Source of the DNA: Euglena gracilis
Lineage: Eukaryota; Euglenida; Euglenophyceae; Euglenales
DNA: 64,000 nt
Direction: 5' to 3'
Assembly (NCBI GenBank): GCA_039621445.1
Contig: CP154956.1
Location: forward strand, 48,865,456-48,929,455
Program-made: the position numbers and the translations under genes
The notes under the pieces: generated by a model
Database searches by the model: none
What the model was told of the DNA's origin: nothing
What the model saw: the letters and a program-made list of their open reading frames with translations, nothing else
Shown: piece by piece, positions 10,371-19,790 of the stretch
Numbering within the stretch: the stretch's first letter is position 1
Layout of the letters: the number at the start of each line of letters is the position of its first letter

Positions 10371-11090
10371 ATGATACTGGTTACAAGTACTTGCATACCC
10401 TGTGACTTGGTTGATGATGTACTTTTATGTTATCACGACCAAGGTCACCCTGGGGCCCCCAAACTTCCTTCTTTGGTGGGTCGCAGGTACTGTACAACCC
10501 TGACCGAAAAATATTTGTACAAGCGCTGTTTACAAATTTCGCAACGGTGCCAAATTTGTCAAGCTGTGAAACCACGCAGAGGTACCCCCCCTGGTACGAT
10601 AGACTTCTTCCCGTACCAAATGACATTTTCACCTCCCTCTGCATGGATGTCTTGGAGATAGAACCTTGCAAAGGAACAGATGACAGAATTTACGATTACG
10701 TTCTTGTTGTCGTCTGTCGGCTGAGTGGGAACATTGTAGCCACTCCATGCCAGAAAGCAGGGCTGACAGCACAAGTTTTGGCACAAATGTGTTTAGAAAG
10801 ATGCATATGCCTCATGGGTTTACCGAATGAAATTGTGAGTGATCAAGACCATTTTATTTCTTCCCGATGTTTTACAACAATTTGCGGTTTACTCGGAATT
10901 GAGCAGCATTTTTCTATGTATAATGGGCGGATGCCAAACCATTTTGTCCCTAGCGAAGGACTTTTTGCTAAAGGACTACGGTCCTGCGCCACACATTTTT
11001 ACACTTGGAGCTACAATTTATATTTTACACTTGCTGCAAACATACAAATATTTTGTGTGTGTGTACACTTGGTCGCATGCGTACAATGTT
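10371..11090 (+). pseudogene. Integrase, zinc finger and partial catalytic core
   Basis: The H-X3-H part (CYHDQGHPGAP) and the C-X2-C part (QRCQICQ) form the HHCC finger in frame 3. A frameshift near 10610 leads to the core in frame 2: SLCMDVLEIEP (first Asp, about 10646) and NEIVSDQDHFISS (second Asp, 10841). After GIEQHFSMYNGRMPN the expected N-x-x-E helix is absent; a GGGCGGATGCC hairpin sequence occupies that place and the frame loses similarity. The third catalytic Glu and the C-terminal DNA-binding domain are therefore not seen. Confidence 0.8.
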
Positions 11091-11109
11091 AGCGTACAAT
11101 GCCTTATTT

Positions 11110-11158
11110 CTCTGTTTCTCCACAGATCAGTCCTTGCTCTTTTCTTCTTTCTTTCAAG
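11110..11158 (+). promoter_or_regulatory. Tandem splice acceptors before the third gene
   Basis: TTTCTCTGTTTCTCCACAG (cut after 11125) and TTTTCTTCTTTCTTTCAAG (cut after 11158) are two strong polypyrimidine-AG sites. The second abuts the ATG at 11159. With the donor at 1453 they would place the third gene on a spliced subgenomic RNA, as for env genes of retroviruses. This is inferred from sequence only. Confidence 0.5.
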
Positions 11159-12140
11159 ATGGATGCTGGAGGAAGGGGACCTGGTCCCCCATCCTCCCAA
11201 CCGTATGTTCCCCCTGGACAACCTCCTACGGGAGGACCCCCTCACCCACAACTTCCTTCGGGAGGACGAGGACTTCCACTCCCTCGTGGAGGGCAAGTCC
11301 CCGTTCGGCATGTACAAGCTGCTTCGGCAGCAAGGCCCGTAGTGGCAGCCCCTCAGGTACAAGCTGCTCCGACAGCAAGGCCCGTAGTGGCAAATCCCCC
11401 TGTGACTCAACATGCGGTTCCGCATGTTGCTCCAGAACAACCTACACTTGGTGGCTTACAATCTCAACCTATGATTCCACAGCAAACGGAATCTCTCTAT
11501 GAACAGTTTGCGGTGCCGCAACCGCGGCCCACAAGAAGATACGATATGGCCAGTAGCAGTAGCCAACGCGCTGCTTTTGTGGCGGTAGAACAACAATATA
11601 TCCAACATGAACAACGACAATTGGCTGAACAACTTCGCAGTCGTTATTACGCCGCACAACCTCCACAATGGCAGTATGCTGCACAACCCCCGCATGCCAC
11701 ACAACCAGAACCCCAAAGGCAGTATGCCGCTCCCGTGATGCCTCGGTTCCCCAAGTACATGGGTGAACTGACAATGGCCTCAACAGATACAATTCGAAAC
11801 GCTCTGCGCATGAGCGCAGAGGACAGACCGGATCCCTTCATCCGAGTGATGTGCGATTCATACTGCCGACAATTGCTTGCAATTGCCAACAAACCTATCG
11901 CCACCTGGGACATGTGGTCCCAAAGTACGATAGCGGGTAGAATTTTCTTCCAACCCGGAGCATCCGGATTTCCAGACAATGTAACCCTCAGGGACCTGGG
12001 AGTCCTGGTTCCGCCTGTGCTCCGCGGAGTGCATCCTGTGGGTGCTTACGCGGAACACATGCGCCGCTATACTCCTGAACTCACAGAAAGTGAGATGGGT
12101 GATGTTCAAATGCAAGAACCAATATACTTACACAACAACG
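11159..12140 (+). pseudogene. Third gene, part 1: Pro/Gln-rich start and folded segment
   Basis: The ATG directly follows a splice acceptor and starts MDAGGRGPGPP. About 190 residues are Pro, Gln and Ala-rich, with VQAA..ARPVVA and RQYAAP repeats. An apparently folded segment follows (TIRNALRMSAEDRPDPFIRV, SYCRQLLAIAN, WDMWSQSTIAGRIFF, LRDLGVLVPPVLRGVHPV). Nothing matches an envelope glycoprotein: there is no signal peptide and no membrane segment. I do not recognise the family. The frame shifts near 12145 into the acidic continuation. Confidence 0.65.
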
Positions 12141-13626
12141 TTCTACTTCTCCCCCACGCATGCGGCCTGCCCGGAACTGGGAGGCTGGTATGCAAGCACA
12201 ATACGCTATGGAGGTCGAAGAGCCATACGATGAAAACTATACCGACGACATGGCCGAAGAGCCTTATGACGAGTATTCAACGGCAGAACCTGAGCCGGAG
12301 TATATCATGGAAACAGACGAACCACCTCAACCACCCCAACCACCACAACCCGTACAAACTCAACCATCTGTACAATCTCAACCACAACCACCGACAACCC
12401 CCGCCTTACCGCTGCCGGAACCGACAGCGATACGGGTTGTCGGGGAAAACCCCTTGCGTCCCGTAGAGGACAACATTCACTATGAACAAGTTCCACAATC
12501 TGGGGATTTCGCCTACAACCAAAGGCGAACAATATCTTCCCCTCGACAGAATTTACGAACTTGGATCCCATTTGGAAGCCATCAACGTAAAAAGGAGTGA
12601 TAATGGATGGCATTGGTCCAAACTCCAAACTTTTGGGTATACCCACCTGGGCATTACCCAACGTTTTGCGTGTGAATGCACCACCACATCCACCTGGTCC
12701 ACTGGAACAACTCGCTTCGGCGTCGAATCTTGTGCCGCCAGTAGCTCAACCTACTCCGGCACCACAAACAAAACCACGGGTACAAGCAGTTTCGACTGCA
12801 CTATCAACATCTACTCCACCTGCCGCATCAGCAGCATGTTTAAGCCAACCTGTACCTATACAAAGAACAGGACCCCCTGCTCAAGCCGCGCAGTCGGCAC
12901 GTGCAAAAGCACCCGCACAATCTACAATTCTGTACGAGCACCTCCTGTTACGACCGCTCCACCACCTACACCTTCACAACCGGCGTCGGATGGACAGACA
13001 CAGCCACCTGTTGAATCGGGACAACCTTTCTCGGGTCAACCCAGGTTTGAGTCACCAGCAGAACGCGCCACCTACAAGGAAGCTCTAAAACATCTGACGG
13101 CCCCAGTAAAAACATACAAGGTTGACGCGCGCAAACGCCCGCGTGGACCGGAGTTTGCAACACCACCACAAACACGTCCAACGCCAGACACACAACGTCG
13201 TCGTTTGGACGACGCCCCACAAAGCGCGCAGTCGCAGCGGGATCGTCAGGAAAGCGATGACCTGCCGATCCCGCCCAACGTACAACGATCTTTATACGAA
13301 ATGTATCACCAACTGCGTCCAGACAGGCCCTCTGATGACATCGCTGGACATTACACTGCTGGTGTAACCGTTACAATGTGGAGAAAAACACGAGCATTCC
13401 GAGAAGACGGTGCATAGCGTTGGAATGAACAAGAGCGCGAAGCCGCAAAAGGACAGAAAGGCCAGAAAGGCAAAGGAAAGAGCGAAGGCTCACAACCTGG
13501 TTACGACCTGGACGTACAATTTGAGATTGACCATCTGTTCTGGATCTCAGACTGATGTAATACAATTATGCACGAGTACTATGAGGACAACACCCTTGGC
13601 TTGTTTCTCCTGAAGTACATCACCAC
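12141..13626 (+). pseudogene. Third gene, part 2: acidic and Pro/Ala-rich linker
   Basis: Coding character passes through several frames. First comes an acidic stretch (EVEEPYDENYTDDMAEEPYDE) and a PQ-rich stretch, then GEQYLPLDRIYELGSHLE near 12530. A Pro/Ala-rich stretch follows at 12650-12930, then ERATYKEALKHLTAPVKTYK and the basic RNEQEREAAKGQKGQ region near 13420. TAG (13415-13417) and TGA (13553-13555) fall in the last frame. Low-complexity linkers between folded parts are the simplest reading. No function can be given. Confidence 0.5.
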
Positions 13627-14634
13627 ATGGTCAAACTCTACAAGGAAAAAGCCCGTGGCTTTTTCTTCGATGGTACAATTTCCTGTTACGAAAGCCAGGA
13701 TGGCATCGACATTTTTCCTGGTTTCTGGCAACTACTTTGCTGGCTCGGATTTCATTGCTTGGACTTCGGTTCATTTGCAATGCCCGCCAGCAAAGCGCAC
13801 TACTTGCCACATCCAAAGCTACAATAAGGATGGGAATCATCCCTTGACGCACTGAAGACAATGTTCGACAATATCCGGGAAATCGGACCACAAGGAATAC
13901 AATGGGAAGTATTCCCAATTCCAAAGGATATACAATTGGTGACACACGAAATGTCCTGTTACAATTACCAAATTTTCCTAGACGGACACTACGGCCCTCA
14001 CTTCCAAGTGGTCGGAATCGACCTGACATACCCACAAAAATTCGTCGTTTGGTGCACCCACTGTCACCACAAGTTCCCCGTGGACTTCTGGGGCTTTGGT
14101 GTGCGCGGTCGGACAACCGACCGCCCAAACGCACAAAGGGCGCAGCCCCACCAACGTGAATGTGCGGAGGCCCAACAACAACGAAGACTACTTGGACACA
14201 TCTGCCACAATCCCCTCGAAGTTAGGTAAATCGGATACGCCAGACGAAACCACCGACAAATGCTTCGGCGTATGCAGACGTTCCAATGGAGAGCATGGCT
14301 GTGCTACGCTGTGGAAATCTACAATTTGCTCAACCCGAAACAACCACTCCCACAAGAATACCTCCCTCTTCGACCTGCATGGGACGAAGACGGAAAACGG
14401 AAATACCTGAAACGCCTGTTTGGCGAAACCCTCCGGAGAGAGGACTTTGCCCCATTTTTCCGGGGCAAACGGTTAAATAAGGATTGGTTGGCCAGCCCGA
14501 TACTGGACTGGCTTCCTCGCGGATCGGGAGGAAACAAATTTGTCGGATGGCAAAACTTCCGTCAGTGCCCACGTATAAAACTTCCTGAACCCCAGCCGGC
14601 GGAAGCCGAAGCAGCGCTGTCTGCAGTTGAATAA
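13627..14634 (+). pseudogene. Third gene, part 3: folded region with CTHCHH motif
   Basis: Frame 1 is open from about 13627 with stops only at 13825-13827 and 14227-14229 (both TAA). The segment has aromatic-rich, globular character (GFFFDGTISCYESQDG, FGSFAMPASKAHYLP, YNYQIFLDGHYGPHFQVVGIDL). A KFVVWCTHCHHKFPVDFW motif could hold a metal ion. A conserved-looking helical part follows (FQWRAWLCYAVEIYNLLNP ... GETLRREDFAPFFRG). Family unknown. Confidence 0.6.
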
Positions 14635-15444
14635 CCTCCAACGGCTGCATCATCTACAACGACAACAGCCAAAGCAGCAGCGAAGCCTGCAACCAAACGT
14701 TCGGAAGAACGTTTGCCACAACCTCCACCTACACCTACAATGTCTGTGGAACACACTCCTGTACACTCTTCAGACTCTTCGTCCGTTTTCTCTTCTGGGT
14801 CATCCAGCGATGAGGAAATGGAAGAAGGGACAGACAATGAACACAGTACACGCTCCGTCTCCTCCGCATCTGTGGAGTCTGAACACGGAGATGCCAGCGT
14901 ACAACATGCTCTAAGGGCCGAAGTGCCAGCTACAACGCCTGCTAAAACATGACCACAAACACCATTACCAGACGCGGAACCTGACGCGCCTACACAATTT
15001 ACAATGGCTGAAGTGCCTGCAGACTCCACAACGGCCGCAGCGCCTTCGGCAGACGTGGTCTCACCCACTCCCGCACGTGCGGAAGCTGGACGGGAAGCAA
15101 CCGATGCTGAGATAATCGCATTTCGCGAACTGATCACAAGACAACAACGGGAAGGTATCGACAAGTACCACGACCCCGACGACTTTATAATCATACCACC
15201 ACAAGTCGGACGCGCTTCAGAACGCGTCGTCGGAAGCGTCCGAAGTGGCGTAGCCTCGATGGTTGCGATGGTGCGATCGAGGTCTTCCTCTTCAACGCGA
15301 AGTCCCCGTGACACGGGACTTGGCGAAGAACCCACACAAGAAGCTACGGCTTCTACTACAGCACTGGCAGCAGACGCAGCCAGTTCTACTCCTGATGTCC
15401 AAACACCCGAAGCGGTGACAACAACCGAATCGACTACGGTCTAA
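14635..15444 (+). pseudogene. Third gene, part 4: Ser/Glu/Ala-rich linker
   Basis: Frame 1 continues after TAA at 14632-14634 with TGA at 14950-14952 and TAA at 15442-15444. Composition is Ser, Glu, Ala and Thr-rich with acidic serine runs (SVFSSGSSSDEEMEEG). One short ordered block (DAEIIAFRELITRQQREGIDKYHDPDDFII) is followed by VGSVRSGVASMVAMVRSRSS. It is probably a flexible linker. Confidence 0.5.
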
Positions 15445-15474
15445 CAAACACCACCACATGACACAACACCCGTA

Positions 15475-17070
15475 GTGGTACACACACCTGAACAGGTGGT
15501 ACCGACGGCTCCTGACGTACCACCTACTATCGCACCAACTGCAAAACCTGCTCCAAAGTCGCCTGCAGAACGCCCCCTTCCTCCACAGCGGAAAGAGAAG
15601 GGCAGTAAGCATACGGCTAAACCACAGCCTGCAGAACCGTGCAAACCTGCTGAACGACACAACGAACCAAAACCACCTCCACCTGGGAGTGGTAGCAAAT
15701 CAGGAAAGCGGGCGAAGACTCCAGCTGCTACCACACCAGCACCAACATATATCGAAGTGGCCGGGAAAAGCCGGGTAACTTCTACCATTCGAGGTAGACC
15801 GCAACAAGATACAACGTCTGAGACCTCGCAAGAGGAAAACATGCCGGTTGATGATAATGCCGCCCTTTGGCAAGAGGACATTATCTCCAACCTGCCGAGC
15901 GTCGAAGAACGCATTGCCATGATACAATCAGCCCGCGAACGTGTAATTTTGCTGAACCAGTGGATTGAACCACTCTTCTTCAACGACCAGAAGCATAACT
16001 ACTATGTTCGCCATATTTGGCGATTCTACAATGCCAGATTACCACGAGTGTTTGCCCAATACCTTGGGGAAACATTCCTGTTTGACAATAGGCCGAATGG
16101 CCAAACAACTCGGCTCTGTACTGTTTGTCACAATCTTCGTAACAGCATGCCAGCTGTGCATGTCTGTTATGCAGACAACAAACGGAAAAACTTTCACCAC
16201 AATGAGTTCGTTCCAAACACAGCCGCTCTGATTTGCGGTGATTGTCTCCTTGTCTGGACACAACTGAACAACTTCCGGTGGTCGGAAGAAGACAGAGACC
16301 GTGACGTACCAGTTTTCTGTGTCAACTGCCTACGGGTAGACATATGGTTGCCCGGAGATGGCGGAAATCTCAAGATCGTACCCGGAAACGAGGACTTTCT
16401 GGAAGATTTCCTGAAGTTCTACAAAACAAAACGACAAATGTACCAGCACAAAAGCTTTAAGAAAGCTGAAGCTTTTGACCGCGGCGGAATCGCCTTTGAC
16501 TTCCAAACTGATTCCGGCGGAATCAGACTTGCTGTGGAATGTACAAAAGGACGATTGCCCCTACTCTTCAATGATGACGACTGGAAACGAGTCATTTACC
16601 CACTGTTTACAAAGCCTTCAACGGTTTCTGAAACCGCACAACGATGGTTACTACCTGACTACCCACCTGAACGACATGGTTACGAACCTTATTCAGAATG
16701 GGTTGGTACCATTCTGAAACCACACATAACCCGCTGTGCCTGTGCATCCCGCGTGCACAACGTTGATTTCAACGCTCTGCCTGTGATGCCACCACAGGTA
16801 CCGGCAAACCATCCAAGATGTAACTATTACATATGGCGTGCAACTTTTCCAAGAGCTTTCTGGGAAAATTTGCAGATTTACCTTCACAAGCGAGCTGAAA
16901 CGCTCAAAACCGAACTTCCCAAGGAAATCCAAGAAGTCAAAAGTTGGGTCTTCCCACGGATCAACAAGGATGATCCTGACAAGGATACCCTAGACCTACG
17001 TCCAACCGAAATGACCTTGGTACAAGACCCAGACATGGGTGAGTACTTCAAGGAAACCGGCAAACGTTGA
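15475..17070 (+). CDS. Third gene, part 5: 531-codon C-terminal region with CXXC pairs
   Basis: This is the longest intact frame of the third gene. About 130 basic, Pro-rich residues lead into a globular domain of about 380 residues. It carries LCTVCHNL, ICGDCLL and FCVNCLR, three CXXC pairs within about 75 residues, which suggests a zinc-binding fold. Later blocks include YYVRHIWRFYNARLPRVFAQY, DWKRVIYPLFTKP, EWVGTILKPHITRCACASRVH and YYIWRATFPRAFWENLQ. No signal peptide or membrane segment is visible, so it is not a typical Env. The frame is shared, with no shift, by everything from about 13627. Function unknown. Confidence 0.7.
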   Translation: MVHTPEQVVPTAPDVPPTIAPTAKPAPKSPAERPLPPQRKEKGSKHTAKPQPAEPCKPAERHNEPKPPPPGSGSKSGKRAKTPAATTPAPTYIEVAGKSRVTSTIRGRPQQDTTSETSQEENMPVDDNAALWQEDIISNLPSVEERIAMIQSARERVILLNQWIEPLFFNDQKHNYYVRHIWRFYNARLPRVFAQYLGETFLFDNRPNGQTTRLCTVCHNLRNSMPAVHVCYADNKRKNFHHNEFVPNTAALICGDCLLVWTQLNNFRWSEEDRDRDVPVFCVNCLRVDIWLPGDGGNLKIVPGNEDFLEDFLKFYKTKRQMYQHKSFKKAEAFDRGGIAFDFQTDSGGIRLAVECTKGRLPLLFNDDDWKRVIYPLFTKPSTVSETAQRWLLPDYPPERHGYEPYSEWVGTILKPHITRCACASRVHNVDFNALPVMPPQVPANHPRCNYYIWRATFPRAFWENLQIYLHKRAETLKTELPKEIQEVKSWVFPRINKDDPDKDTLDLRPTEMTLVQDPDMGEYFKETGKR

Positions 17071-17441
17071 GGGTTTCCTGCCTCGTACAATCAGCCACGG
17101 CTGAAATGGGCGTAGTCCCACATAATGAGCGAAATCTCGAGCGTGAATACGCATTTCGTCATCGCCTTCAACGCCATTCCAAGACCCTGTGGCGGAATCG
17201 CCTTAAGTCGGTCGATAACACGTTGATCGCGAAGAGTCAAGACTACAAACACACCACGGTGTCAAGTAAGAAGAGGCACAAAGCACAGCATGCGCGCCAG
17301 AATTCTTTTGCGCTTTGTGCTCCAAACACGGTAACCGTAATTGGGAACCAGACCATGGTATCCTGGTACTGTCTCCCTGAACCTGGACTGTGCCTGGCAT
17401 CCCGACTGGCCTGGTCCAGAATGGAAATCGGGCGGAGCCCT
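17071..17441 (+). other. 3' non-coding region of the large retrotransposon
   Basis: This stretch lies between the end of the third gene and the polypurine tract. Short frames here have no coding character. It ends in CCTGGACTGTGCC and GGCGGAGCCC just before the polypurine tract. No other signal was found. Confidence 0.5.
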
Positions 17442-17451
17442 GGGAGGGGGA
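17442..17451 (+). other. Polypurine tract
   Basis: GGGAGGGGGA directly abuts the TGTGTACC start of the 3' LTR. This is the expected plus-strand primer site and fixes the LTR boundary. Confidence 0.85.
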
Positions 17452-17882
17452 TGTGTACCAGGCAGCCATTCTGCCATGGCACTGTGTACCAGATACAATG
17501 GGCTACGGCCTACAATCTGGCTACGGCCGGGCTGTACACAGTGGCATGGTTAAACCAAAATACAAAGAGAGAATCTCAGAGCTAGCGAAAGCTTAGCGAA
17601 AGTAACTGGTTCCTAATTCAAGGTTACAGGGTTTGGTGCTTTGCAATTCTTTTTTGAATTCTGAGGGCGAAGTCCCATTTGAATAGAAGTTTTATTTCTT
17701 TCTTTTACAATGCTCGAAAGAGCAAAAGTCACTTTCATATAAGGGACTGCTGTCCCACCAATTCTCTTTGCCTTTGTGCTTTGCAATGAAAAGGGGAAAG
17801 GGAAGCAAATTTTATTGTTACTGCCCCCTTGGGCTTTTTGGGAGGAAACCTTAAGTAGAAAAGCCGGGGTGGGACGTACACT
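17452..17882 (+). repeat. 3' LTR
   Basis: Direct-repeat partner of 992-1416, with TGTGTACC at the start, CATATAAG at 17736-17743 and GTACACT at the end. Substitutions are scattered (for example GGACTGCTGTCCC here, GGACTGCGGTCCC there), so the insertion is not brand new. Confidence 0.92.
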
Positions 17883-18005
17883 ATATTGCTGCGATTCTGC
17901 ACTTCCTGTGGCCGCTTTTTGTCTGGTGCTTCTTACCTTTGTGCTTTGAAGGACTTCCTTTTTCCGGACGTGAAACATTCTGCGCAAGACATTCAGTTTT
18001 TCACC

Positions 18006-18235
18006 ATGGCACGAAGAAGCAAGAAGACAGGGTTTAGTCGTTTGAGTGAGTGGAGAAGGCTGAAAAAAATTCCGGTTTCTGTTAATAAAAATGTTGCCGG
18101 TGCTTGGGGGCTGGCTGAACACACCGCAGGACGTATTGCCCTTGTTGACACCAAACGCAAGCCGTATGTGGAGGATGTGAAAAAAAAACGCAATCGACAT
18201 GTGTTTTGAACGACGGTACTGTGGCATATCTGGAC
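18006..18235 (+). CDS. Unidentified basic frame
   Basis: From ATG at 18006 a frame reads MARRSKKTGFSRLSEWRRLKK, continues with AWGLAEHTAGRIALVDTKRKPYV, and stops at TGA 18207-18209. A neighbouring frame carries on with NDGTVAYLDEQHVTSHWEEL. Strongly basic and helical start. I do not recognise it. It starts about 125 bases after the 3' LTR, so it is outside the element. Confidence 0.35.
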
Positions 18236-18831
18236 GAACAACACGTGACGTCGCACTGGGAAGAACTGTCCCGTGGACATGTGTTCAACTAACCTGGGAG
18301 TTTTTGAAAGGTCCAGATATGGAACGCCCCTTGAGCCGATATTGTGGTGGGTCGCCTTCAGCGAGTGTGGACCTTGTGCGAAAACTGGCACATATACTCA
18401 GCATCATGGAAGGTGGGTGGACACAACCTGAGTGGCCCAAACCGGGTGAACTTTGGGTACGCTGGCGAGTTGATGGTGTGCCTCGATGGAAGACAAATTA
18501 CCTCACCTTAACAATGGCCCTCGCTGGGAAAAACCAGCATTTTAAGTTGCATGCATTGGAGTGGTACGCTCATTGTGCTCTTCTTCTGGGGACAGACATT
18601 ATGGCTTCTGTCAAAGCCCTACTTCAAGGAGCTGGTTTTAATGCCCCTTTGGAGCATTTAGAAGGCTTTGCATGGGTGGTTTTCATTGACGTGTTGTTTG
18701 TGACGTTTGAGGACAAAAAGGAAAACAGATGTAACCTGTTTGGCCCAAGACACCCCTTTGAAAGGCACCCTATTTGCAACCGCCACAGTTGTAGGAAAAC
18801 AACTGCGAATACAAAACTTCTTCATGGGTGA
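18199..18831 (+). CDS. Unidentified 210-codon frame
   Basis: The middle looks like real protein (GELWVRWRVDGVPRWKTNYLTLTMALAG, KLHALEWYAHCALLLGTD, EGFAWVVFIDVLFVTFEDKKE). The last 30 residues do not, and coding character passes to an overlapping frame at 18707. A VDG-aromatic context followed by a hydrophobic stretch recalls the first Asp region of some DDE transposases, but I cannot name a family. Treat it as a possible transposase or viral-like remnant. Confidence 0.35.
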   Translation: MCFERRYCGISGRTTRDVALGRTVPWTCVQLTWEFLKGPDMERPLSRYCGGSPSASVDLVRKLAHILSIMEGGWTQPEWPKPGELWVRWRVDGVPRWKTNYLTLTMALAGKNQHFKLHALEWYAHCALLLGTDIMASVKALLQGAGFNAPLEHLEGFAWVVFIDVLFVTFEDKKENRCNLFGPRHPFERHPICNRHSCRKTTANTKLLHG

Positions 18832-19159
18832 TCACATGGTGGAATGTAAAGTGACAGGTGCAGATGGACCCACAGCAACCGCAGCCAGTCGGGAAATTTG
18901 CCCTTTTCGCGCTGCACCACCCGCTGAGGTCACCAACTGGAATGCACTCCCACGAGAATTGGAGACAGAGTCACGGCCGTCAGCAATTCTCACAGCTCTT
19001 CCACGAACCCAAGTTCTTCCAGATGCAATATATGGTGCACACAACGTCCTCCACAACATTGTCATACCACTCGACTTACACCTACTTGACGGCAAGCTGT
19101 TTGCCACTGAACCAAGACAGATAGCTTGGACGGGTATGACAAAAAACAGACAGCGGTGA
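18707..19159 (+). CDS. Unidentified 150-codon frame
   Basis: Continues the coding-like run in another frame: LKGTLFATATVVGKQLRIQNFF, VECKVTGADGPTA, IYGAHNVLHNIVIPLDLHLLDGKL. It overlaps the previous frame by about 125 bases, which suggests a frameshift within one ancestral gene. No domain recognised. Confidence 0.35.
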   Translation: MRTKRKTDVTCLAQDTPLKGTLFATATVVGKQLRIQNFFMGDHMVECKVTGADGPTATAASREICPFRAAPPAEVTNWNALPRELETESRPSAILTALPRTQVLPDAIYGAHNVLHNIVIPLDLHLLDGKLFATEPRQIAWTGMTKNRQR

Positions 19160-19223
19160 GGAAGAAGAGAAGAAAGCAATTACACTTTCACTGATTTGTT
19201 GGCGGCAGTCAAACTGGAATTAC

Positions 19224-19735
19224 ATGCTGCAGCGTTTGGGGCCTCACGTGCCACAATGGCAACGCCTGCATCTGCGGGCATTGCTTCAAGACGATTCTGC
19301 CATGGTTAATTTGGCATATCAGGAAAGAGTGGGTGCTGAAGACTGGATAAGATTCAAAGAAATATCAAAGGATATGCGGCAAAGGCTTGCTACGTTACAT
19401 GCACCAGCCACCGTTTGGGGTCATGTTTGGACTTCACACCTGCCCCTTGCATGGTTCCTCCCCTTTGCATTTTTTCTTTCACATTTATCGAACCCTAACC
19501 CTGGGGGTGGGGAGGGCTGGACGATTTGCCAGGTTTGCCAGCCAACTGCTTGGGGAGGATTATTTGCCGCGTTTCGCACGGGCTGGAATCCTGACCACAT
19601 TTGCCGGCCGCAAGGATGAGGCTCACTGGATTGCTGGGTTTGTTTGCTGTTTACGCCATGGCGTTGGAACTCTGAGGTCAGTTTCTCGCGACTTGGTCAA
19701 CATTCTTCATATTTGTTGGTCACCGACTTGAAGGT
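19224..19735 (+). pseudogene. Unidentified coding-like stretch
   Basis: One frame gives LQRLGPHVPQWQRLHLRALLQDD and ERVGAEDWIRFKEISKDMRQRL to about 19430. Another continues with GRAGRFARFASQLLGEDYLPRFARAGILTTFAGRKDEAHW to about 19640. A GTAAGC donor-like site is at 19733. It is probably the same gene as 18.2-19.2 kb, now broken. Confidence 0.3.
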
Positions 19736-19790
19736 AAGCACAGAGTGTTCAAGGCAAATTTGCAGCTTTCAGCAGGAAACCAACGTCGAA

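Larger units (their letters stand above)
992..17882 (+). mobile_element. Giant Ty3/gypsy-like LTR retrotransposon, about 16.9 kb
   Basis: The element is bounded by two closely similar direct repeats that both begin TGTGTACCA and end CGTACACT. A PBS-like TGGTAGCAGA directly follows the left LTR, and a GGGAGGGGGA polypurine tract directly precedes the right one. Inside, in order, are gag (coiled coil, capsid-like segment, two CCHC knuckles), DTG protease, a methyltransferase-like domain, RT with YIDD, RNase H, the integrase zinc finger and part of its core, and then about 5.9 kb of extra coding frames. RT-RNase H-integrase order places it in Ty3/gypsy. The 5 bases before the left LTR (ATACT) and after the right LTR (ATATT) match at 4 of 5, a possible decayed target duplication. 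The coding frames contain at least 16 in-frame stops and about a dozen frameshifts, so this copy is not autonomous. Most Ty3 elements are 5-10 kb, so the length is exceptional. Confidence 0.93.

Noticed and set aside
7355-15444. Reassigned genetic code (TAA/TAG as Gln, TGA as Trp) as the reason for in-frame stops
   Set aside because: All three stops occur, TGA falls at Arg-like as well as Trp sites, the SNF2-like exons contain no in-frame stops, and frameshifts also occur. Mutational decay is simpler.
11159-17070. Envelope glycoprotein for the third gene
   Set aside because: No signal peptide, no hydrophobic membrane segment and no furin-like site are visible; composition is of a soluble, partly disordered protein.
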